A stretch of 64,000 bases of DNA from 34-65-8 sp964516135 (GCA_964516135.1 CAZEWN010000013.1:1-64000); one strand, 5' to 3'; counted from the stretch's first letter, positions 15,400 to 24,619 are shown. Notes: generated by a model from the sequence alone, not told the origin. Numbers and translations: made by a program.

Positions 15400-16638
15400 G
15401 TGTTCGCCTCAATCCCTAAGATCGATCGCTACATTTTCCGGCTGACGGTCGTGCCCATGACGGGCGTATTTGCGCTGGCGGCATCGCTGCTACTGCTGGA
15501 CAAGATGCTGCGATTGTTCGACTTCGTCGCGGTCGAGGGCGGGCCGGTCGGCGTGGTGTTCAAAATGCTGGGCGCGCTGATCCCGGAGTATGCCAGCCTC
15601 GCAATCCCGCTTGGCCTGCTGCTCGGTGTCCTCCTGGCGTTTCGCAAGCTGGCGACCAGCAGCGAGCTTGACGTGATGCGCGCGGTGGGGCTGGGCTACT
15701 TCCGGCTGTTGCGCGTCCCCTACATCATCACCGCCGTGCTGATGGCGGTCAACATCGCGCTGGTGTTCTACATCCAGCCGATCAGCCGTTACTATTACGA
15801 ACAACTCGACTACGAATTGCGCTCTGGCGCGCTTGGCGCCTCGATCAAGGTGGGCGAGTTCACCACGCTGGCGGACCGAATGGCGCTGCGGATCGAATCG
15901 AGCGAGGATGACGGGCGCCGCCTCCAGGGAATTTTTGCCCGTTTTGCCGACAACAAGGGCCAGGTCCTGTCCATCACTGCGCGCGAAGGGTCGTTCCTCG
16001 CCACCACCGATAGCCCCGATACCATCATCCTGCGCCTGGCGGACGGTACGATCGTGCAGGATACCGGCGGTGCCGATGCGACGCCGCGCGTGCTGAGCTT
16101 CACCCGCCACGACTTGCCGATCGACCTTCCCCGTATCGAGGAATTCCGTGCGCGCGGCGATGCGGAGCGCGAATACATCCTGCCCGAATTGCTTCGCATT
16201 GGTTGGAGCGAGACGCAGCCCGAACAGAAACGCGCGGCCAGCATCGCGAGCTTCAATTTCCGCCTGGTCGAGGTGGTCATGATGGCGCTGATGCCGCTGC
16301 TCGCGGTCGCGCTCGCGATCCCGCCCAAGCGATCGACCAGCGCGCTTGGCGTGTTCGTGTCGATCGTGATGGTGGTCAGCTATCACAAGATCAACCAGTA
16401 CGCGGAGGATATCGCGGCTTTGGGCCGGGTCGATCCGATCCTGGCGCTGTGGGGGCCGATGGTGTTGTTCGCGGCGCTGATCCTGTGGATGTACCACCGC
16501 GTCGCGCACGTCCCCGGTGGACAGGCCATTGGTGCGCTTGAGGTGTTCTTCGCAAAGCTGGGCAAGCGGATACGTGCGCTGTTTTCCCGCCGCGAACGTC
16601 GCGCCAGGCGCGCGGCTCGCGCAGTTCCGGCGGAATAG
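15400..16638 (+). CDS. lptF: LPS export permease LptF
   Basis: An inner-membrane subunit of the LptBFGC complex that extracts lipopolysaccharide and feeds it to the periplasmic bridge. It is 412 aa with the expected topology: two N-terminal helices (about 15-35, 50-75), a third (about 100-120), a large periplasmic beta-jellyroll domain (about 125-275), then three C-terminal helices. The start is GTG at 15400. A basic cytoplasmic tail (RRERRARRAARAV) ends the protein. lptG follows after 12 bases, so they form an operon. Confidence 0.94.
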   Translation: MFASIPKIDRYIFRLTVVPMTGVFALAASLLLLDKMLRLFDFVAVEGGPVGVVFKMLGALIPEYASLAIPLGLLLGVLLAFRKLATSSELDVMRAVGLGYFRLLRVPYIITAVLMAVNIALVFYIQPISRYYYEQLDYELRSGALGASIKVGEFTTLADRMALRIESSEDDGRRLQGIFARFADNKGQVLSITAREGSFLATTDSPDTIILRLADGTIVQDTGGADATPRVLSFTRHDLPIDLPRIEEFRARGDAEREYILPELLRIGWSETQPEQKRAASIASFNFRLVEVVMMALMPLLAVALAIPPKRSTSALGVFVSIVMVVSYHKINQYAEDIAALGRVDPILALWGPMVLFAALILWMYHRVAHVPGGQAIGALEVFFAKLGKRIRALFSRRERRARRAARAVPAE

Positions 16639-16650
16639 GGATATTCCCCG

Positions 16651-17748
16651 ATGCAGCTCGATTTCTTTCCCTCGCGCACACTGACACTCTATCTGGCAAA
16701 GCTGTTCGCGGTGCGGATCCTGGCGATGCTCGCGGTACTTGTGCTGGTGCTGATGATGCTCGATCTGCTGGGCCAGAGCGGCAAGATCCTGGCTGTGTCC
16801 GGCAATGGCCAGGCTGAATTGCTGACCTACGTCAGCTTGCGTGTGCCGCAGCTGATCGCCCGGTTTCTCCCCTATTCGGTGCTACTGGCAACGATCATCA
16901 CCTTGATCACGCTCAACCAGAACAGCGAAGTGGTGGCGATGAAGGCTGCGGGGCTTTCCGCGCATCAGGTGCTGGCACCACTGTTCCTGACCGCGGCCCT
17001 GGTTTCGGTCGGCAGTTTCATGTTTAACGAACGCGTCGTGACGCGGGCGAATGCCACGCTCAAGGCGTGGGAAGGGGCGGATTTTGGAACGATCCCGACC
17101 GATTCCGGCATCCGTAGCAATGTCTATCTGGCCGACGGCAACGACATCCTCACCGCGGCAACGCTGACTGGAAACGGTGACAATATCGTGATGCGCGATG
17201 TCACCTGGTATCGCCGCGCGTCCGGCGGCATCTTGGCCGAGCAGGTGCGCGCGTCCCGCGCCACTTATGCCGCACCGGGCTGGCGGCTGGAGGATGTCGA
17301 GCGCTTCGAGGTTGCCTCCGCCGATACCGTCAATGGCGCGAGCCTGGTGGTTGGGGCAGGCTTGACGCCCGAGCAGATCGACCTCGATAGCGTCGATCCC
17401 GATGCCCAGGGATTCTTCGAGCTGCGCCAATCGATCAACGCTTATGAGCGCGTCGGCCGCCGTACCGCCGAACTTGAGGCAAAGTGGTGGCACAAGCTGT
17501 CGGGGCCGCTATCGGCGTTCCTGATGCCGCTGCTGGGTGCGATCGCGGCCTTTGGTCTCGCGCGTTCGGGGCAGCTGTTCGTGCGCGCGATCATCGCAAT
17601 GGCGCTCGGTTTCGCTTACTTCGTGATCGACAACGCGGCGCTGGCGATGGGCAGCTTTGGGGGATATCCGCCATTCCTGGCGGCCTGGGCGCCGTTTTTC
17701 CTGTTCCTGTTCATCGGTGAAACAGTGCTGGTGCGGACGGAGGAATAA
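16651..17748 (+). CDS. lptG: LPS export permease LptG
   Basis: The partner permease to LptF. It is 365 aa: a first helix at about 20-40 (RILAMLAVLVLVLMMLDLLG), TM segments around 65-85 and 100-120, a periplasmic domain at about 125-265, and C-terminal helices with WWHKLSGPLSAFLMPLLGAI and FVIDNAALAMG. The ATG follows an lptF stop with GGGATAT spacing. The stop is 3 bases from the convergent desaturase stop. Confidence 0.95.
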   Translation: MQLDFFPSRTLTLYLAKLFAVRILAMLAVLVLVLMMLDLLGQSGKILAVSGNGQAELLTYVSLRVPQLIARFLPYSVLLATIITLITLNQNSEVVAMKAAGLSAHQVLAPLFLTAALVSVGSFMFNERVVTRANATLKAWEGADFGTIPTDSGIRSNVYLADGNDILTAATLTGNGDNIVMRDVTWYRRASGGILAEQVRASRATYAAPGWRLEDVERFEVASADTVNGASLVVGAGLTPEQIDLDSVDPDAQGFFELRQSINAYERVGRRTAELEAKWWHKLSGPLSAFLMPLLGAIAAFGLARSGQLFVRAIIAMALGFAYFVIDNAALAMGSFGGYPPFLAAWAPFFLFLFIGETVLVRTEE

Positions 17749-17751
17749 CGG

Positions 17752-18840
17752 TTAGCGAAGCCGCATCGTGCTGCGCGCGATCCTGGCGACGAGCGTCCAC
17801 ATGCCCGGGTGATTGGCTCCGTCATACGTCGAATCGACGCCGAGGTGCGCGGCAATGCGCCGGTGCGCCTCGGGCAGGTCATGATAGGGCATGGACGGCA
17901 TCAAATGATGGAGCGCATGATAGCGCAGGCCCACCGGCGCCCAGATCTCCGCGATCCGGCCCGGCGGCGGCACGTTGACCGAATCGAGGAATTGCGCGGT
18001 CACCGTCATCGGCTCGCCCTCGTTCTCCCACAGGTGCGCGACCAGCGTGCGAAGCTGGTTGAGCACGGCCGTCAGCGACAGTACCGCCAGCGCGATCAGC
18101 AACGGCCGCCAGCCGAGCACCTGCGTGCTCGCCAGCAGCGCGATCGCCCAGGCCGATCCGGCGGCCTCCTGCCACAGCACCCGTGCCTTCATCTCGCCTT
18201 CCGGCGGACGGCGGCGGAACTGGGGGTTGATCGACAGTGCCGACATCCGTTCCCACACCAGCCGGCGGACAGGCGGCATCAACGCCCCCAGCGGGACCAG
18301 CACAGCAAAGCGCAGCAGCAGCGCGACCGGCGCCAGCAGCGCAATCAGCACGAACAGCGGCAGGGTCCACGGCTTCATAAGTGCGAGCGGCAGGTATTCG
18401 GGATCCTCCAGCGTGCCATAGCGCGTGCGCGCATGGTGCAGCGTGTGCACCCCTTCGTACATGAACGATGGCGTCAGCAGGGGTATCCCCACAAGCAGGT
18501 TCCACCCCAGCCTAAAGCCGGGCAGCGCATCGCGATGGATATGGGTCAATTCGTGGATGAACATCAGCGCGCGATAGAACGCCAATGCTGCCACCAGCCC
18601 GAGCACCACCGCCAGGGCAGGGCTGGCGACCAGGATAGCGCCCGCCAGCGCCGCATAGGCAACACCGGCCGAGGCGGCCATGTCCGCCCAGTAGATCGCG
18701 GGGCGTGCTTCGCCAATGTCCCTGGTCAGGTCGCGCGCTGCGCGCAGCATCTCTTTGTCGTCGCTCAGGACGAACTGCGCCCGGGTCGCGCGTGCGGGCG
18801 ACTGGGAGAGCACAGGGTCGATGGTCTGCTGCATGGTCAT
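17752..18840 (-). CDS. Membrane fatty acid desaturase
   Basis: A 362-residue integral membrane di-iron desaturase. All three histidine boxes are visible: HELTHIH (about residue 95), HTLHHAR (about 133) and, near the C-terminus, HHLMPSMPYH. Hydrophobic pairs flank the first box and lie at about 160-200. The family introduces double bonds into acyl chains or modifies related lipids and carotenoids; substrate and position cannot be read from sequence. The start ATG at 18840 is followed by a second ATG two codons later. It is divergent from the GNAT-like gene. Confidence 0.9.
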   Translation of the reverse strand: MTMQQTIDPVLSQSPARATRAQFVLSDDKEMLRAARDLTRDIGEARPAIYWADMAASAGVAYAALAGAILVASPALAVVLGLVAALAFYRALMFIHELTHIHRDALPGFRLGWNLLVGIPLLTPSFMYEGVHTLHHARTRYGTLEDPEYLPLALMKPWTLPLFVLIALLAPVALLLRFAVLVPLGALMPPVRRLVWERMSALSINPQFRRRPPEGEMKARVLWQEAAGSAWAIALLASTQVLGWRPLLIALAVLSLTAVLNQLRTLVAHLWENEGEPMTVTAQFLDSVNVPPPGRIAEIWAPVGLRYHALHHLMPSMPYHDLPEAHRRIAAHLGVDSTYDGANHPGMWTLVARIARSTMRLR

Positions 18841-18959
18841 GGTCTAGTTTCCGGATCGTGCCTTACCGCAACTGGGGGCGCTGGCACAAACAACTCGTCT
18901 GGGCGGCATGATCGACTGCCTTGCTTGACTTGGGCGTCAAGCGCAGTGAGGGCTAGCCC

Positions 18960-20135
18960 ATGCTGAACGCGCGACCCCAGAGCACCGCTGAAATAGGTAT
19001 CCGCCCGGTTTCGGGCAAGGCCGGGCGCGCCGCCTTCGTCGACCTGGGGCGGGCGTTCGCCGCGCGTGTGCCCAACAGCGTGCCCCAGCTCCGCTCCGAA
19101 CAACTCGAGCTCGTCGATCCGGAAAGGAACCCGTTCTTCGGCCATGCGCGGGTGCAACTGTTCCTGGCCGAGCGCGACGGTCGGCTGGTCGGGCGTATCT
19201 CCGCGCATGTCGACGAGCTGGCGCTCGCCATGCCTGCCGACCAGGGCTTTGGCCCCGGCACCGGCCTGTTCGGCTATTTCGATGCCGAGGACGAGGCAGT
19301 GGCCCATGCGCTGCTGGCGCGCGCCGAGGACTGGCTGAGGGAGCAGGGGATGACCCGCGTGCTCGGCCCGATCTCGCTCTCGATCTGGGAGGAGCCGGGC
19401 CTGCTGGTGCGGGGCCAGGACCATCCGCCGATGATCATGATGGGCCACCATCCGTCGCATTACCGCAAATGGATTGAAAGCGCCGGCTACGCCCTTGCCA
19501 AGACGCTGCTAACCTATGAACTCGACGTGCAGCGTGACTTTCCCCCGCTCGTGCAGCGTATCGTTGCGTCGGGTGAACGCAATGCCCGGATCACCGTGCG
19601 CTCCGTCGACAAGAGCCGCTGGGACGAGGAGGCGCGCACCGTGCTTGCTATCCTCAACGATGCCTGGTCGCGCAATTGGGGCTTCGTTCCCTTTACCGAA
19701 GCCGAGATCGCCTATGCCGGAAAGAAGCTGCGCCCATTGATCCGCGAGGACATCAACATGATCGCCGAGCTTGACGGGCGCCCGGTCGCCTTCATGCTGA
19801 CATTTCCCGATATCAACAGCATGCTTTCGCGCATCGATGGCAAGTTGTTGCCGACCGGCTGGTTCCACATGCTGCGCTGGCTGCACAAGCCGGTCCGTTC
19901 GGGAATGCGGGTGCCACTGATGGGGGTGCTGCGGGAACTGCAGAATTCGCGCCTGGCCAGTCAGCTGGCCTTTATGCTCATCAGCCAGATCCGCCGCAAC
20001 GCGGTCGCAAATTACGGTTCGGAACGTGGCGAGATTGGCTGGATCCTCGACGACAATCAGGGGATGAAGGCGATTGCTGATGCGATCGACAGCAAGGTCA
20101 ACCGGGAATACGGCGTGTTCGCCAAACCATTGTGA
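18960..20135 (+). CDS. GNAT-like protein of unknown function
   Basis: A 391-residue cytoplasmic protein. The N-terminal half looks like a GNAT fold (FLAERDGRLVGRISAHVDEL, residues about 62-82; GLFGYFDAEDEAVAHALLAR). The C-terminal half repeats a similar layout (NMIAELDGRPVAFMLTFPDI), suggesting a double GNAT-like protein. Relatives are often misnamed dATP pyrophosphohydrolase. No substrate can be assigned. The ATG at 18960 has GAGGG upstream. It faces away from the desaturase, and the lipid context hints at acyl or aminoacyl transfer, but that is inference. Confidence 0.75.
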   Translation: MLNARPQSTAEIGIRPVSGKAGRAAFVDLGRAFAARVPNSVPQLRSEQLELVDPERNPFFGHARVQLFLAERDGRLVGRISAHVDELALAMPADQGFGPGTGLFGYFDAEDEAVAHALLARAEDWLREQGMTRVLGPISLSIWEEPGLLVRGQDHPPMIMMGHHPSHYRKWIESAGYALAKTLLTYELDVQRDFPPLVQRIVASGERNARITVRSVDKSRWDEEARTVLAILNDAWSRNWGFVPFTEAEIAYAGKKLRPLIREDINMIAELDGRPVAFMLTFPDINSMLSRIDGKLLPTGWFHMLRWLHKPVRSGMRVPLMGVLRELQNSRLASQLAFMLISQIRRNAVANYGSERGEIGWILDDNQGMKAIADAIDSKVNREYGVFAKPL

Positions 20136-20253
20136 GACCACGTGTGGCGCGCAGGCCACGTTCCACCTTCAATTGCGCCTGCGGTGGGAACGGCAGTCCG
20201 CGCGGCGGGTTCGATTGCCGATGGCGACCAGCCATCCGGAGCACGAGCACGAC

Positions 20254-20685
20254 ATGCCAAAATCCACGACGGCCCGATCTGAAGGGCGCGCGATCGGGCA
20301 GGTTCTGGTGGTCGAAGACGATGCCCTGCTCGCGCTCGACATCGAACAGGCACTGCTTGATGCCGGGGCCGCCGGTGTACGATTGTGCCCATCCACAAGC
20401 GAGGCGTTGATCCTGCTGCGTGAAAATCGCTTCGATGCGATTGTCCTGGACGTCCACCTAGCCGACCGCAGTGATGGCTGGGCCATTGCCGAGCTAGTCG
20501 ACAGCATCGGACCGCGCCCACCGCGTATCGTCTTTTCGACCGGTGCGCCGCAGGATATCCCCTCCGAGATTGCCGAACTCGGGACTGTGCTGGCCAAACC
20601 TTATCATCCCCGTGATCTGATCCGCGCGGTCGCGGCGCCCGCGCGTAAGGGACTGATGTCAAGGTTGCGCGCGCTTCGCGCCTGA
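20254..20685 (+). CDS. Single-domain response regulator
   Basis: A stand-alone receiver domain of 143 aa: acidic pair D22/D23, phospho-acceptor D66 in AIVLDVHLAD, T96 in IVFSTGAP and K115 in LAKPYHP. The FSTGA region resembles, but does not equal, the FATGY loop of SdrG-type regulators that act in the sphingomonad general stress response. With phyR next door such a role is plausible. I prefer the ATG at 20254 (MPKS); an in-frame ATG at 20221 would add 11 residues. A strong hairpin terminator follows. Confidence 0.88.
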   Translation: MPKSTTARSEGRAIGQVLVVEDDALLALDIEQALLDAGAAGVRLCPSTSEALILLRENRFDAIVLDVHLADRSDGWAIAELVDSIGPRPPRIVFSTGAPQDIPSEIAELGTVLAKPYHPRDLIRAVAAPARKGLMSRLRALRA

Positions 20686-20727
20686 ATGACACGGACGCAT
20701 CGACGACAACAGATTGGGAAAAGAAAG

Positions 20728-20760
20728 AAGGCCTCTGCTCGCAAGGAGCAGAGGCCTTTC
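20728..20760. terminator. Strong hairpin terminator
   Basis: The 13-base stem AAGGCCTCTGCTC (20728-20740), loop GCAAG, GAGCAGAGGCCTT is followed by TTC, 42 bases after the response regulator stop. The purine-rich left flank gives a pyrimidine-rich tail on the minus strand, so it could work in both directions. Confidence 0.85.
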
Positions 20761-21007
20761 GGGATCGTATCACCAGCCGCTTGGACGGGAGGGGGGGTCT
20801 CGGCGGTGACAATTGGATAATGCGCGGCCTGAAGGCCGGTTCCCGTCCATGCAATTTTTTTTCGCAATGGCTGAAAATTTTGACAAGGGCCGTCTTTCCA
20901 ACGGGTTGGGCTCTCGCAACGCAGTGAGGGTTTTGCCCGCAGGCGGCCCAGATTTGTGCGCTTTAATTATCTCGTGCGCATTTGGCCGGCGAGCAGGTGC
21001 CATGTGT

Positions 21008-21032
21008 GGAACTTTGCGGGCAGGCGGGCGTT
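21008..21032 (+). promoter_or_regulatory. Sigma-EcfG promoter of phyR
   Basis: GGAAC (21008-21012), exactly 16 bases, CGTT (21029-21032) matches the EcfG-type general stress consensus. It lies 52 bases upstream of the phyR ATG. The 399-base gap before phyR (20686-21084) otherwise holds the terminator above and no convincing ORF. Confidence 0.88.
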
Positions 21033-21084
21033 TGTTCCGTCGCACGCCGCCACGGGGCGGCGCGCTGATCAGGGAAGGGAATTC

Positions 21085-21879
21085 ATGTCGCTTGGTGAAC
21101 AGGTCGCCGCCAACCTGCCGTTTCTGCGCCGTTATGCGCGCGCACTGACAGGCTCGCAGGCAACCGGTGACGCATTTGTGCGTCAAACTCTCGAGGCCGC
21201 TCTGGCCGATGATAGCGTTGCCGCCAGTCTCGAAGGCGGCCGAGTGCCGCTCTATCGTGCTTTCAACAAGGTTTGGTCGAGCGCTTACCTCGAAGTTGCC
21301 GACAACGACGCCGGCGGCAGCCTGCACGAACAGGCCGCGCACGATCGGTTGCGTTCGATCACCCCGCTCAATCGGCAGGCGCTCTTGCTGACGACGCTGG
21401 AGGATTTCAGCTTGTCGCAGACCGCCAATATCATGGATCTCGACGAAGGTTCGGTGCAGAAACTGGTGGAAGAGGCCGTGTCGGAAATCGACCGGGAATC
21501 CACCACCAGCGTCCTGATCATCGAGGACGAGCCGCTGATCTCCATGCAGCTTGAGGATCTCGTCACGTCGCTGGGGCACGAGGTGTGCGGCACCGCTGCC
21601 ACACGTACCCAGGCGCTTGAAGTCGTGGCGCAGCAGACCCCCGGATTGGTACTGGCCGATATCCAGCTTGCCGATGGCTCGTCGGGTCTCGACGCTGTTG
21701 ATGACATCCTTGCGATCGACAGCGTTCCCGTGATCTTCATCACAGCCTATCCCGAACGCCTGCTCACCGGCGACCGGCCGGAACCGACATATTTGGTCAC
21801 GAAGCCGTTCAAGGAATCCACCGTTCGCACGGCGATCAGCCAGGCGTTGTTCTTCGGATCGAGCCGTCCACTCGGCTGA
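21085..21879 (+). CDS. phyR: General stress response regulator PhyR
   Basis: The anti-anti-sigma response regulator that, when phosphorylated, binds NepR and frees EcfG. It is 264 aa. The N-terminal sigma-like domain (about 1-135) has NLPFLRRYARALTGSQATGD, then RSITPLNRQALLLTTLEDFS. The C-terminal receiver (about 142-260) has acidic residues in IIEDE, phospho-acceptor D192 (LVLADIQLADG), T220 and K240. The start at 21085 is preceded by AGGGAAGGGA. It has its own EcfG promoter and a strong terminator, and is convergent with the CHASE kinase. Confidence 0.98.
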   Translation: MSLGEQVAANLPFLRRYARALTGSQATGDAFVRQTLEAALADDSVAASLEGGRVPLYRAFNKVWSSAYLEVADNDAGGSLHEQAAHDRLRSITPLNRQALLLTTLEDFSLSQTANIMDLDEGSVQKLVEEAVSEIDRESTTSVLIIEDEPLISMQLEDLVTSLGHEVCGTAATRTQALEVVAQQTPGLVLADIQLADGSSGLDAVDDILAIDSVPVIFITAYPERLLTGDRPEPTYLVTKPFKESTVRTAISQALFFGSSRPLG

Positions 21880-21902
21880 GTATTCAAACGATGATCCATC
21901 GG

Positions 21903-21940
21903 CCCGCCGCTGCCAGCCTGGCAGCGGCGGGTCTTTTTAT
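21903..21940 (+). terminator. Rho-independent terminator of phyR
   Basis: The 13-base perfect stem CCCGCCGCTGCCA / TGGCAGCGGCGGG with a 3-base loop is followed by TCTTTTTAT. The T-run overlaps the stop codon of the convergent kinase gene. Confidence 0.93.
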
Positions 21941-23619
21941 TCGGGGTTGCGGTAGCGGGCGCGGATCGCGAAATCGCTCTGCCGCCTGATCGGCACGGTC
22001 AGCACACAGCGCACACCGTCCGGCGCGAACTCGATTTCGACCGGGCGGCTGAATTCATGCGCCACTACCTTTTCGAGCAGGTCGGTTCCGAAACCGCGCT
22101 TGCGATCCGCTGGAACTGCGGGGCCACCGGTTTCCTGCCAGGTGATGCGGGCAGTATCGTTGCCGATCATTTCCCAAACCACCGATACGCTGCCGCCCGG
22201 CTGGCTGAGCGCCCCGAACTTGCTGGCATTGGTCGCGAGCTCGTGCAGCGCGAGGCCCAGCGAAAGCGCGTCGTTGGGCGCGAGTTCGGCGGGGGGGCCG
22301 GTCATTTCGACCGCGTGTTCGTCGCCGCCCAGATAGGGGCGCAGTTCGATCTCAACGATATCGCGCAGCGCGGTCATTCCCCATTGTGAGTTCGTGAGCA
22401 GATCGTGCGTCGCGGACAGAGCGCGAACCCGACCTTCGAGCCCATTGGCGAAATCATCGACATTGTCAGACCGCCGCCGCGTCAACGAGATGATCGACAA
22501 GACATTGGCGAGTGAATTCTTCACCCGGTGATTCAACTCGCGGGTCAGCGAAGCGCGGATCGAGTTCTGCTCCTCAAGCCATTCGAGCGACGCCTGGTCT
22601 TCCTTGACCTGCTGGGTCAGCAATCGGACCACTACCATCAAAAGGCTGGCGACGAGCAAGCCAAACAAAAGGGTCGCCATCGACAGGTTAGACAGCGAGT
22701 TCGGGCGGCTCGCCTCCACCTCCAGGGTCATGGACCGATTGGCGATCAGCAGTTCTTGCGTGACCGTCAGCCCGCGGTCATCGGTTTCGGGGCGGATTTC
22801 GGCCAGGATGTGGTCCGGATCCGGTTCGCCGTCGTACAGCCGGATACCGTGCACCTTGCGGTCGTCCATCCGCAGCGCGGCGGCGACGAAATCGCCGGCA
22901 TTGAACGGGCTGTAGATGAAGCCGCGCAACTGGCGACCGGGACCGAACCGATCGAACACGGGCATGTAAATCACGAATCCCGGTGCGTGGCTGTCGGCCT
23001 CTTCCTGCGCCAGCACCACCTTGCCGCTGGCGGTCGGCCGCTCGTTCATGACGGCGGCGTCCATCGCGGCACGGCGATGCGGTTCAGAATACATGTCATA
23101 TCCCAGCGCCCTGCGATTACGCTGTGTGTCGGGGTGGAGGTAAGTGACGGGAACGACCAGGCGAGTCGTTGGCCCGGGCATTGGCGAGACGCGGAACTGG
23201 CCGGGGGTCTGGCTTGCCATCGACAATTCGAAGGCTGCGACGCGGCGCGGATCGACCGCGCGGGCCCAGCCAATTCCCTCGGCCCCGCGATAATCCGAAT
23301 CAAGCCGCAATTCCTGCACGAATTCGCGGAATTGCCGTTGGGGAATGGTTTCCTGAGTAGAAAAAAGCGCGGCACCGGCGCGAAGGTATGCCGACGCCGC
23401 ATTCGCACGGCGTTCGATCGCGGATCCGATTGTCCGGGCTTTGTCGCGCAGGACCGCGTCTTTGTTCTGACGCTCGACCCGTTCGATCGCGAACACACTA
23501 AGCGTGGTTACCGCAGCGACGAGCAGGAACAGCGCCACCGGCATGGCGCGGGGATAGAGCACCAGCCATTGCCGGACACGATCACTCCCCCTTCGTCGCT
23601 TTCCAGCCGTTGATTGCAC
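21937..23619 (-). CDS. CHASE-domain sensor histidine kinase, HWE/HisKA_2 type (PhyP/PhyK/Pak-like)
   Basis: A 560-residue membrane kinase starting at GTG 23619. TM1 lies at about 25-45. A periplasmic CHASE domain (about 70-300) has the family signature YRGAEGIGWARAV and LGYDMYSEPHRRAAMDAA. TM2 is at about 312-334. The dimerisation segment ELNHRVKNSLANVLSIISLT carries the phospho-accepting H364, and the ATPase domain has ALHELATNASKFGAL. Kinases of this type phosphorylate or dephosphorylate PhyR. The position beside phyR and nepR-ecfG matches the PhyP location in Sphingomonas, but PhyP/PhyK/Pak cannot be separated by sequence alone. The CHASE domain implies an external small-molecule signal. 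Confidence 0.92.
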   Translation of the reverse strand: MQSTAGKRRRGSDRVRQWLVLYPRAMPVALFLLVAAVTTLSVFAIERVERQNKDAVLRDKARTIGSAIERRANAASAYLRAGAALFSTQETIPQRQFREFVQELRLDSDYRGAEGIGWARAVDPRRVAAFELSMASQTPGQFRVSPMPGPTTRLVVPVTYLHPDTQRNRRALGYDMYSEPHRRAAMDAAVMNERPTASGKVVLAQEEADSHAPGFVIYMPVFDRFGPGRQLRGFIYSPFNAGDFVAAALRMDDRKVHGIRLYDGEPDPDHILAEIRPETDDRGLTVTQELLIANRSMTLEVEASRPNSLSNLSMATLLFGLLVASLLMVVVRLLTQQVKEDQASLEWLEEQNSIRASLTRELNHRVKNSLANVLSIISLTRRRSDNVDDFANGLEGRVRALSATHDLLTNSQWGMTALRDIVEIELRPYLGGDEHAVEMTGPPAELAPNDALSLGLALHELATNASKFGALSQPGGSVSVVWEMIGNDTARITWQETGGPAVPADRKRGFGTDLLEKVVAHEFSRPVEIEFAPDGVRCVLTVPIRRQSDFAIRARYRNPE

Positions 23620-23670
23620 CCGGTCCGTTCCAAACTAACTAAATGGCCGAAGTGTGCGACCCCATGGCAG

Positions 23671-23695
23671 GGAACCAAACAATCGCCGCTTCGTT
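23671..23695 (+). promoter_or_regulatory. Sigma-EcfG promoter of nepR-ecfG
   Basis: GGAAC (23671-23675), exactly 16 bases, CGTT (23692-23695) repeats the spacing found before phyR. It lies 80 bases upstream of nepR in the divergent gap with the kinase gene, so ecfG should be autoactivated. Confidence 0.88.
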
Positions 23696-23775
23696 CCCCG
23701 GTTCGGCACTTTCGTGCAAAGCATGTGCAACGTGCCGCTAACGGCATTAATCCAGGGTGAGTTCGAATTACTGCG

Positions 23776-23952
23776 ATGGCAACGGCGAGGGAAAACGGGA
23801 AGTCCGCGGCGTCCGACAAGGCGGCAGCGGGCGCGAAGGCGGGCAAGCCGGATTGGGCGGACGGGCTCCGTCAACTCTACGATGCAGTGGTGGAGGAGCC
23901 GCTACCGGACAATTTCAAAGATTTGCTGGCGAAACTGGATCGCAAGAGCTGA
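23776..23952 (+). CDS. nepR: Anti-sigma factor NepR
   Basis: A 58-residue protein, easily missed because it is short and overlapped by a longer open frame. After a low-complexity Ala/Lys N-terminus comes the NepR core: GLRQLYDAVVEEPLPDNFKD followed by LLAKLD. This helix pair binds EcfG in unstressed cells and phosphorylated PhyR under stress. The ATG at 23776 is followed by a 59-codon frame whose TGA overlaps the ATG of ecfG (ATGA at 23952), giving the usual nepR-ecfG coupling. Confidence 0.93.
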   Translation: MATARENGKSAASDKAAAGAKAGKPDWADGLRQLYDAVVEEPLPDNFKDLLAKLDRKS

Positions 23953-24560
23953 TGGCGACCCACGCCCGCACGGCTGCGGACAAGGCCGATTTCAAACGTG
24001 AGCTGACCGGGGTGGTGCCGCACCTGCGTGCTTTCGCGCGCGGTTTGTGTGGCCGACCCGACTTGGCCGACGACCTCGTGCAAGAGGCTCTGCTGAAGGC
24101 CTGGGCCGCGCAGGACCGGTTCGAACCAGGTACATCAATGCGCGCCTGGACTTTCGTGATCCTTCGCAATGCCTATCTCACTGACATGCGCCGCAACAGG
24201 TTTCGCGGAGAATACGACGAAGGTGTTGCGGAACGCATCCTGACCGCACCCGCCGGGCAGGAGGAACCAATCCACCTCAGCGATATGCATCGGGCGTTGT
24301 TGACCCTTCCGCCCGAACGGCGCGAGGCGCTGTTGCTGGTGGGCGCGGGCGGGTTCAGCTACGAGGAAGCGGCGGAAATCTGCGGTTGTGCCGTGGGTAC
24401 GATCAAGAGCCGCGTTGGGCGCGCGCGCGCCGCGCTTTCGACCATGCTGGAGGATGGCTCTATCCCCCAGCGTTCCACCGATGACCAGGCAGCGCACCGC
24501 GCGATCCTGGAGGAGCTGGATCAGGTTGCGGCCGGCAACGGCGTCGCTGCCAAGGTTTGA
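23952..24560 (+). CDS. ecfG: General stress ECF sigma factor EcfG
   Basis: A 202-residue ECF sigma factor. Region 2 shows RPDLADDLVQEALLKAW and FEPGTSMRAWTFVILRNAYL, then MRRNRFRGEYDE. Region 4 has LTLPPERREALLLVGAGGFS, YEEAAEICGCAVGTIKSRVG and a RARAAL end. It directs transcription from GGAAC-N16/17-CGTT promoters under PhyR control. The ATG shares a base with the nepR stop. The neighbourhood (phyR, kinase, nepR) is the canonical alphaproteobacterial general stress locus. Confidence 0.97.
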   Translation: MATHARTAADKADFKRELTGVVPHLRAFARGLCGRPDLADDLVQEALLKAWAAQDRFEPGTSMRAWTFVILRNAYLTDMRRNRFRGEYDEGVAERILTAPAGQEEPIHLSDMHRALLTLPPERREALLLVGAGGFSYEEAAEICGCAVGTIKSRVGRARAALSTMLEDGSIPQRSTDDQAAHRAILEELDQVAAGNGVAAKV

Positions 24561-24619
24561 GCGGAAATTAGCGCCGTTTCGCTTGCCCCGGCGCCGCGCC
24601 GGCGTAACAAGGCGGCGTA

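Noticed and set aside
23606..23631. GGAAC on the minus strand just before the CHASE kinase start
   Set aside because: At 16-17 bases spacing the -10 reads ACGG/CGGC, not CGTT, and lies inside the coding start, so not called as an EcfG promoter.
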